In this document: piece after piece, positions 23,450-28,278 of the stretch | Layout of the letters: the number at the start of each line of letters is the position of its first letter | How positions within the stretch are numbered: the stretch's first letter is position 1 | Assembly: GCF_946187255.1 (NCBI RefSeq) | Contig: NZ_CAMHRZ010000007.1 | Coordinates: 1-28,278, forward strand | Source: an uncultured Ruminococcus sp. | Lineage (GTDB): Bacteria > Bacillota > Clostridia > Oscillospirales > Ruminococcaceae | Reading direction: 5' to 3' | Length of the DNA: 28,278 bases | Program-made: the position numbers and the translations under genes | The notes under the pieces: generated by a model | What the model was told of the DNA's origin: nothing | Databases searched by the model: none | Seen by the model: the letters and a program-made list of their open reading frames with translations, nothing else

Positions 23450-26158
23450 ATGATAGAGAAAATAGATTTAAGCGGGGATTGGCAGCTTTGTATGGATCCC
23501 GAGTGCAGAGGTGAAGATCTTAGTTACTGCGAAAATATTAAACTGCCAAATACCACTTCAAATGCGCGTAAAGGCAAGCCTAATGATGCCCGTGATACTG
23601 GATATCTGACAGATACTTACAGCTTTTCGGGCTGGGCATGGTTCAGAAGAACTATAGACACCGATGCTGTTGACTGTAAATACCTGGAGTTTTTTATGGA
23701 ACGCACCAGGATAACCGAAGTGTTTATCGACGGTGTTTCTCTCGGCGTGCAGGAAAGTTTTGTTGCGCCTCATGTCTATGACCTTACCGACTATATAGGC
23801 ACAGGCATCCGTGAGCTTGTGGTCAAAGTCTCAAATGTCGGTTACAAAACAGGCGGCGGACACATGACCTCTCCCGATACACAGACAAACTGGAACGGGA
23901 TAGTCGGGCGCATCGAGCTTATCGGCTACGGGGCTTCCTACTGTAAAAATGTATTTATCAGTACGGACATCAACAATAATTCGGTGAGCATCACCGCCGA
24001 TGTACTGGGAAAAGGCAGTGGTATCGCAGTCATTTCCGCAAGAGCCACAGACAGTGATACCGAATGTTCCTTCGTTAAAGCCGAATTCACAGGCGGAAAG
24101 CTTTCCGCTGTATTTCCGCTTGGTGATGATGTAAGGCTGTGGAGCGAGTATTCACCAAAACTCTATGAGCTTAAAATAGATATCGGCGGTGATGTCAGCA
24201 AACATATATTCGGTATGCGCGAGTTCAAAACTGACGGCGGCAAGTTCACCGTGAACGGTAAGCATACTTTTCTTCGCGGCAAGCATGACGGCATGATCTT
24301 CCCGAAGACGGCTTACGCACCCTGTGAAGTCAGCGAATGGCTGCGGGTTATGAAGATATCCCGCTCCTTCGGGATAAACCATTATCGTTTCCACACCTGC
24401 TGCCCGCCCGAAGCTGCCTTTATTGCGGCGGATATGCTGGGGATATATATGGAGCCGCAGCTGCCCTTCTGGGGAACTGTCCATGCCCCCGATGAAGAAG
24501 GCTACAATGCTGAGGAACAGGATTTCCTTATCTCCGAAGGCTTTGCGATGCTGCGGGAATTCGGCAATCACCCGTCTTTCTGCATGATGTCAATGGGGAA
24601 TGAACTCTGGGGAAGCAGTGAGCGTATCAACGAGATAATGGGTATGTACAAAAAAGCGGATAACAGACATCTGTACACTCAGGGCTCCAATAACTTCCAG
24701 TGGTACCCTCATGTGGTGGAAAACGACGATTTCTTTGTAGGTGTCAGACTGGCAAAGAACAGGCTGATCAGGGGTTCCTACGCCATGTGTGATGCTCCTC
24801 TCGGGCATATTCAGACTGTCAAGCCCTCTGCCGACCACAGCTATGACAGCAGTATCCGTCCCGAACATTATGCTTATGACGCAGAGATCCCCCATGATGC
24901 AACAGTGCAGATACAGTACGGCACAACGATGAAGACTGTAAAAGCAAGCGAGTCGGATGCTGACTTTATCCCCGAGATACCGATAGTGACCCATGAGATA
25001 GGTCAGTTTGAGACATATCCCGATTTTGATGAGATAAAGAAATATACAGGTTCGCTGAAAGCCCGCAATTTTGAGGTCTTCCGTGAAAGGCTGGAAGCTA
25101 AGGGTCTTGGGCATCTGGCTAAGGACTTTTTCCGCTGTTCGGGTCAGCTGGCAAAGGCTTGCTACAAGGAAGAGCTTGAAGCGGTATTCCGTTCAAAGCT
25201 GCTGGGTGGTTTCCAGATACTGGATATCCAGGACTTTTCGGGTCAGGGTACCGCACTTGTAGGGATGCTGGATGCTTTCATGGACAACAAGGGTATAATA
25301 ACCTCCGATGAATGGCGGGAATTCTGCAATGATGCGGTCATACAGGCGATATTTGACAGCTATACCCCGAATGCGGGCAGTGAGTTCGAGTTTGAGATCA
25401 GGGTGGTGAACTTCCGCCCCGTAAGCCTGAAAGGGAAGACCGTTAAATGGAAGCTGACAGCAGGAGACTGCGAACAGCATGGTTCTGCAAAGATCGGTAC
25501 TGACAGCGATTACAATGATGTCACAAGTGTATCTCTGGTGCTGCCTGCTGCCCAAAAGATAACTGCCGCTCTGCTGTCTGTTTCGGTGGAGGGCACGGAT
25601 ATACACAATCACTATGATCTGGAGATTGTGCCGACAGTCGATAAGGTCACTTACGGCGGAGTGCCCGTGTTCCGTGAGGTAGGTGAGGAAGCCGAACAGC
25701 AGCTTTCAAAAGGCAGGACAGTGCTGGTCTTCCCCGAACTTGACAAGCTGAAAAACTCCATCGAAGGCTTCTATTGTCAGGACTTCTGGTGCTATCCCAT
25801 GTTTTCGGCTATCTCCCGCATGATGGAAAAACCCGAGCCCGTAGGTACTATGGGTCTTGTGATCGAAAACTCACATCCGGCACTCAGCAGATTTGCCTGC
25901 AAGGAGTATTCCACACCGATATGGTGGGATATCGTTCAGAATTCCCGCTGTGAGATACTGGACGGCAATTCCGCAGGCAAACACGTTATCGTCCGCATGA
26001 TAGATAATTTTGAGCGCAATCACGATCTTGCACTGCTTTACGAATACGAAAAGGCAGGCGGAAAAGTCGTGGTATGCAACAGCGACCCCGAAAAGCTGAT
26101 GCAGACCTATGAGGGCAGATTATTTATCCGCTCTCTGCTGGATTATTGCAGCATTTGA
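23450..26158 (+). CDS. Glycoside hydrolase family 2 enzyme
   Basis: A 902-residue protein without signal peptide, so probably cytosolic and acting on imported oligosaccharides. The N-terminal jelly-roll sugar-binding domain (residues 1-170) has LSGDWQL, WFRRTID, VFIDGVSLGVQES and TNWNGIVGRIEL, followed by an immunoglobulin-like domain and the TIM barrel (about 270-620). The acid/base is E385 (NHPSFCMMSMGNELWG) and the likely nucleophile E516 (IVTHEIGQFETYP). The C-terminal 300 residues are beta-rich and of uncertain function. ATG 23450 is chosen for GGGAGGGGG 8 bases upstream. GH2 includes beta-galactosidases, beta-glucuronidases and beta-mannosidases; the motifs do not settle the sugar. It stands alone with its own promoter. 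Confidence 0.88.
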   Translation: MIEKIDLSGDWQLCMDPECRGEDLSYCENIKLPNTTSNARKGKPNDARDTGYLTDTYSFSGWAWFRRTIDTDAVDCKYLEFFMERTRITEVFIDGVSLGVQESFVAPHVYDLTDYIGTGIRELVVKVSNVGYKTGGGHMTSPDTQTNWNGIVGRIELIGYGASYCKNVFISTDINNNSVSITADVLGKGSGIAVISARATDSDTECSFVKAEFTGGKLSAVFPLGDDVRLWSEYSPKLYELKIDIGGDVSKHIFGMREFKTDGGKFTVNGKHTFLRGKHDGMIFPKTAYAPCEVSEWLRVMKISRSFGINHYRFHTCCPPEAAFIAADMLGIYMEPQLPFWGTVHAPDEEGYNAEEQDFLISEGFAMLREFGNHPSFCMMSMGNELWGSSERINEIMGMYKKADNRHLYTQGSNNFQWYPHVVENDDFFVGVRLAKNRLIRGSYAMCDAPLGHIQTVKPSADHSYDSSIRPEHYAYDAEIPHDATVQIQYGTTMKTVKASESDADFIPEIPIVTHEIGQFETYPDFDEIKKYTGSLKARNFEVFRERLEAKGLGHLAKDFFRCSGQLAKACYKEELEAVFRSKLLGGFQILDIQDFSGQGTALVGMLDAFMDNKGIITSDEWREFCNDAVIQAIFDSYTPNAGSEFEFEIRVVNFRPVSLKGKTVKWKLTAGDCEQHGSAKIGTDSDYNDVTSVSLVLPAAQKITAALLSVSVEGTDIHNHYDLEIVPTVDKVTYGGVPVFREVGEEAEQQLSKGRTVLVFPELDKLKNSIEGFYCQDFWCYPMFSAISRMMEKPEPVGTMGLVIENSHPALSRFACKEYSTPIWWDIVQNSRCEILDGNSAGKHVIVRMIDNFERNHDLALLYEYEKAGGKVVVCNSDPEKLMQTYEGRLFIRSLLDYCSI

Positions 26159-26239
26159 ACATTGTTGGAAGTATTAGACAAAAATTAACAATGCATTTTG
26201 TCTCTGATGACGAAAGTATGGACAAGCTGCGTTAAAATA

Positions 26240-26269
26240 TTGAAATTTGACAAAAAGTTATGCTATAAT
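26240..26269 (+). promoter_or_regulatory. Probable promoter of the lipoprotein-esterase operon
   Basis: TTGAAA (26240-26245), 18-bp spacer, TATAAT (26264-26269). A nearer TTGACA (11-bp spacer) is too close to serve. Upstream, 26160-26202 holds two interlocking short inverted repeats (CATTGTT/AACAATG and GACAAAA/TTTTGTC) that may form the 3' end of the GH2 transcript. Confidence 0.65.
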
Positions 26270-26276
26270 TATAGCA

Positions 26277-26364
26277 AACGACGTTGAAATTACCGCTTTG
26301 CGATACTTCGCAAAAGCATATATCACACGTTACTCGTTTTCAAAGTGTGATTTCTGATGTCGTT
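26277..26364 (+). ncRNA. Predicted three-way-junction leader RNA
   Basis: Closing stem AACGAC (26277-26282) with GTCGTT (26359-26364). Stem 2 is GCTTTGCGA (26295-26303) with TCGCAAAAGC (26308-26317), one bulged A, 4-base loop. Stem 3 is ATCACAC (26322-26328) with GTGTGAT (26345-26351). The three stems nest without conflict and begin about where transcription should start. It does not match the purine riboswitch or another class I recognise. Confidence 0.5.
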
Positions 26365-26400
26365 AACTATAGTAAATAGTTGTAAAGGTGGCGCTGCTTT

Positions 26401-27417
26401 ATGTCAGAACTTTTCAAGATAAAAAATCTAAAATACAGCAATATAGGAGTGGCTCTGGCTGTTATACTGCTGCTGCTGGTCGCTTTGTCAACTTCCTGCA
26501 GCAAAAATGACTCAGAGAAAAATGCCAAGCAGGGAAAGGCAGACACAGCTGAGTCAACTTCTGCTGAGGACGAAGAGGACACTGACGATAAAAGGCTGAC
26601 AAAGAATTATGTATATAAAGAGATACAGAACGGTACCTCTCTGCATAACGGTCTGCTGCTCAAAGTCGATGAGACACACCCCTTCACGGGACAGATAAAC
26701 AACGCTGAGATGCTTTATTCCTTTCTGTTTGACAAGGAAGGCGAACAGGTTCTGGCGGCGGGATATCCCAGTGATGAAGCACTTCCCGAGATGCTTACGG
26801 CGCTGAATGCACTTGCTTGTGATTTTCAGAAGCAGTCCAGGCTGAATACCCTTATGGTCAGCTCACTCGTTCCCGAAGATGAGGGTAGTAAGACAGATGA
26901 AGCCTATATCGGTTCCTGTGCCGACCTTATGCTGTACGATTACGACGAGGGCACCTTTGACAGTTTCACAGGCGAAGGCGATTACGCATGGATCCCCGAA
27001 AACTGCTATAAGTACGGATTTGTTATGCGCGGTGCTGACAGGCTGCGCTATGTCGGCAGAGAAGCGGCAGCTTACATAAGATACGTCAGCACAAGCGGCG
27101 GTGCGGGAGACCTTGACAGCCTATGGGATGATATCAGGGAGTACAGCTTTGAGAAACCCCTGTATTTCACAGCTTATGACGATACCGAGTATGCGGCATA
27201 CTTTGTTCCCGCTAAAGAGGATTCGACCACTACCAGTATACCGATACCCGCAGGGGCAGATGAAAGAGAGTACAAGCATTTTATCTCGGGCAACAATTAT
27301 GACGGTTATATAGTATTTGCGTATATGTCCGAAAGCGCACCCGCAGAGGAATATATCACAATAACGGACGAAAGTGATCCGTCCGCTGAAAACGATCAAG
27401 GAGAAGATCTGTTATGA
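26401..27417 (+). CDS. Lipoprotein with a VanY-like domain lacking metal ligands
   Basis: A 338-residue protein. Residues 14-33 are a hydrophobic signal segment ending STSC, a slightly irregular lipobox with C33 as the likely lipidated Cys, followed by an acidic Ser/Glu/Asp linker to about residue 65. Residues 75-245 resemble a VanY/M15 D-Ala-D-Ala carboxypeptidase in order: LLLKVDETHPFTG, GSCADL (like GLAVDV), YAWIPENCYKYGFVMR (like WLxENAxxYGFxxR) and LRYVGREAAAYI (like HFRYVG). The His of the HxxG motif is replaced by Ala (three before G171), and the His before the RYVG segment by Arg (R214), so Zn catalysis is unlikely. It may bind peptidoglycan stems or be a scaffold. RBS AAAGGTGG. Overlaps the esterase start by 4 bases. 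The fold call is by eye. Confidence 0.6.
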   Translation: MSELFKIKNLKYSNIGVALAVILLLLVALSTSCSKNDSEKNAKQGKADTAESTSAEDEEDTDDKRLTKNYVYKEIQNGTSLHNGLLLKVDETHPFTGQINNAEMLYSFLFDKEGEQVLAAGYPSDEALPEMLTALNALACDFQKQSRLNTLMVSSLVPEDEGSKTDEAYIGSCADLMLYDYDEGTFDSFTGEGDYAWIPENCYKYGFVMRGADRLRYVGREAAAYIRYVSTSGGAGDLDSLWDDIREYSFEKPLYFTAYDDTEYAAYFVPAKEDSTTTSIPIPAGADEREYKHFISGNNYDGYIVFAYMSESAPAEEYITITDESDPSAENDQGEDLL

Positions 27418-28247
27418 TAAAGGAAACATTTGAACTTGAAGTTGATTACGAAAAGGCAGGCATCAAGGATATCGGTGACAAAGCCACCCTTGACTGCTAT
27501 TACAGCACACTTACCGATGAGATAGGCAGAAAAAAGCATCGCGCCATGATAATATGTCCCGGCGGCGGATACGATTTCTGCTCCGAAAGGGAAGCTGAAC
27601 CTGTGGCATTCAGGTTCATCGGCTTCGGTATAAGCTGTTTTGTATTAAGATATACCTGTCAGAGGGCTTTTCCGCAGAATGCCCTTGAATGTGCGGCGGC
27701 TATAAAGTTCGTGAGAGATAATGCAGAAAAATTCGATATCGACCCCGACAAGATAATAGTAACGGGCTTTTCCGCAGGCGGACACCTGGCGGCGACTGTG
27801 GCTAATCTCTGGGATAATGAGATACTCACCAAGCCGCTTGGCTGCAAGCCCGAAGATATCAAGGTCAATGCTTCCATGCTTTGCTATGCGGTGCTGACCA
27901 GCGACCCCGAGTTCACTCATGAGGGCTCGATACAAAATCTTCTCAGGGGAAGAGAGGACGACAAGGAACTGCGTGATTTCCTTGCAATGGAGAACCATGT
28001 GGGCGCACAGACCCCGCAGACATTCTTATGGCACTGCTCCGATGACGGCTGTGTGAGGGTGCAGAATTCTCTGTTTTACATGACTGCCCTTGCCAAGCAC
28101 TGGATACCCTTTGAGTCGCATATCTATGAACACGGCGGTCACGGATTGAGCCTGTGTGATGAATCCACCGCCACATGGGAAGGTCATATCCAGCCTATAT
28201 GTGAAGCATGGACAGACGCGGCTGTTAAGTGGGCGCTCAGGATATAA
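27414..28247 (+). CDS. Alpha/beta-hydrolase esterase (acetyl-esterase-like)
   Basis: A 277-residue alpha/beta hydrolase. Oxyanion region ICPGGGYDFCSERE, nucleophile S120 in GFSAGGH, probable acid D210 or D211 (HCSDDGCVRVQNS) and catalytic H243 (YEHGGHGLS). This pattern is that of carbohydrate esterases related to BD-FAE and acetyl-xylan esterases, common in gut fibre degraders, but lipase or peptidase-like substrates are possible. No signal peptide, so it is probably cytosolic. Its start overlaps the stop of the VanY-like lipoprotein gene (ATGA), so they are translationally coupled. The last 31 bases of the window after the stop hold nothing recognisable. Confidence 0.85.
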   Translation: MIKETFELEVDYEKAGIKDIGDKATLDCYYSTLTDEIGRKKHRAMIICPGGGYDFCSEREAEPVAFRFIGFGISCFVLRYTCQRAFPQNALECAAAIKFVRDNAEKFDIDPDKIIVTGFSAGGHLAATVANLWDNEILTKPLGCKPEDIKVNASMLCYAVLTSDPEFTHEGSIQNLLRGREDDKELRDFLAMENHVGAQTPQTFLWHCSDDGCVRVQNSLFYMTALAKHWIPFESHIYEHGGHGLSLCDESTATWEGHIQPICEAWTDAAVKWALRI

Positions 28248-28278
28248 CTGTACGAATTATTACACACAATATAAAATA

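Noticed and set aside
26246..26269. TTGACA and TATAAT before the lipoprotein gene as a promoter pair
   Set aside because: The spacer is only 11 bp; TTGAAA 18 bp upstream of the same -10 box is a better -35.

Overview
The window looks like a chromosomal segment of a Gram-positive Clostridia species, most likely a Ruminococcus-like member of the Oscillospiraceae. The basis is its gene content (sigG, a YlmC/YmxH sporulation protein, TmcAL, the UPF0237-UPF0210 pair, rpsB-tsf, an MMPL exporter with a heptad-repeat partner), strong GGAGG-type ribosome binding sites and sigma-A promoters with near-consensus boxes. The species assignment is by recognition only; no database was searched.

Layout. 1-6204: a very long secreted X-X-X-Leu-X-X-Gly heptad-repeat protein (runs off the left edge) lies behind an MMPL-family exporter; a TetR regulator is divergent, and four copies of one palindrome sit between them. 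6214-8809: ackA and tmcAL, two acetate-related genes, diverge from overlapping promoters. 8833-12237: ACT-domain and UPF0210 proteins, then a TIM-barrel sugar isomerase-like protein and a PHP phosphatase.

12226-19762 is the centrepiece. The gene for the forespore sigma factor sigma-G is cut in two within the STYAVPMILGEI motif. The N-terminal half (19466-19762) and C-terminal half (12226-12714) are separated by a 6,766-bp element (12712-19477). The element ends in 23-bp imperfect inverted repeats (19 of 23 match), placed exactly symmetrically around a GG/CC dinucleotide inside a shared 5-bp core (GTGCC on the sigG strand). It carries a large serine recombinase whose stop codon is one base from one arm. 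Joining the two CC dinucleotides restores an in-frame 256-codon sigG. This resembles the skin elements that interrupt sigK, but in a different sigma gene, and I know of no description of it. Cargo: an operon of nicotinamidase, a PRPP-synthetase-like protein and a NAMPT-family transferase, an HD-domain nucleotidase, an MFS transporter, and a 43-residue protein translationally coupled to the recombinase that could be its directionality factor.

19763-28278: ymxH with a structured leader that may cover its RBS, rpsB-tsf, dprA (short form), a cytosolic GH2 glycosidase, and an operon of a VanY-like lipoprotein lacking metal-binding histidines plus an alpha/beta-hydrolase esterase. That last operon is preceded by a predicted three-way-junction RNA leader.
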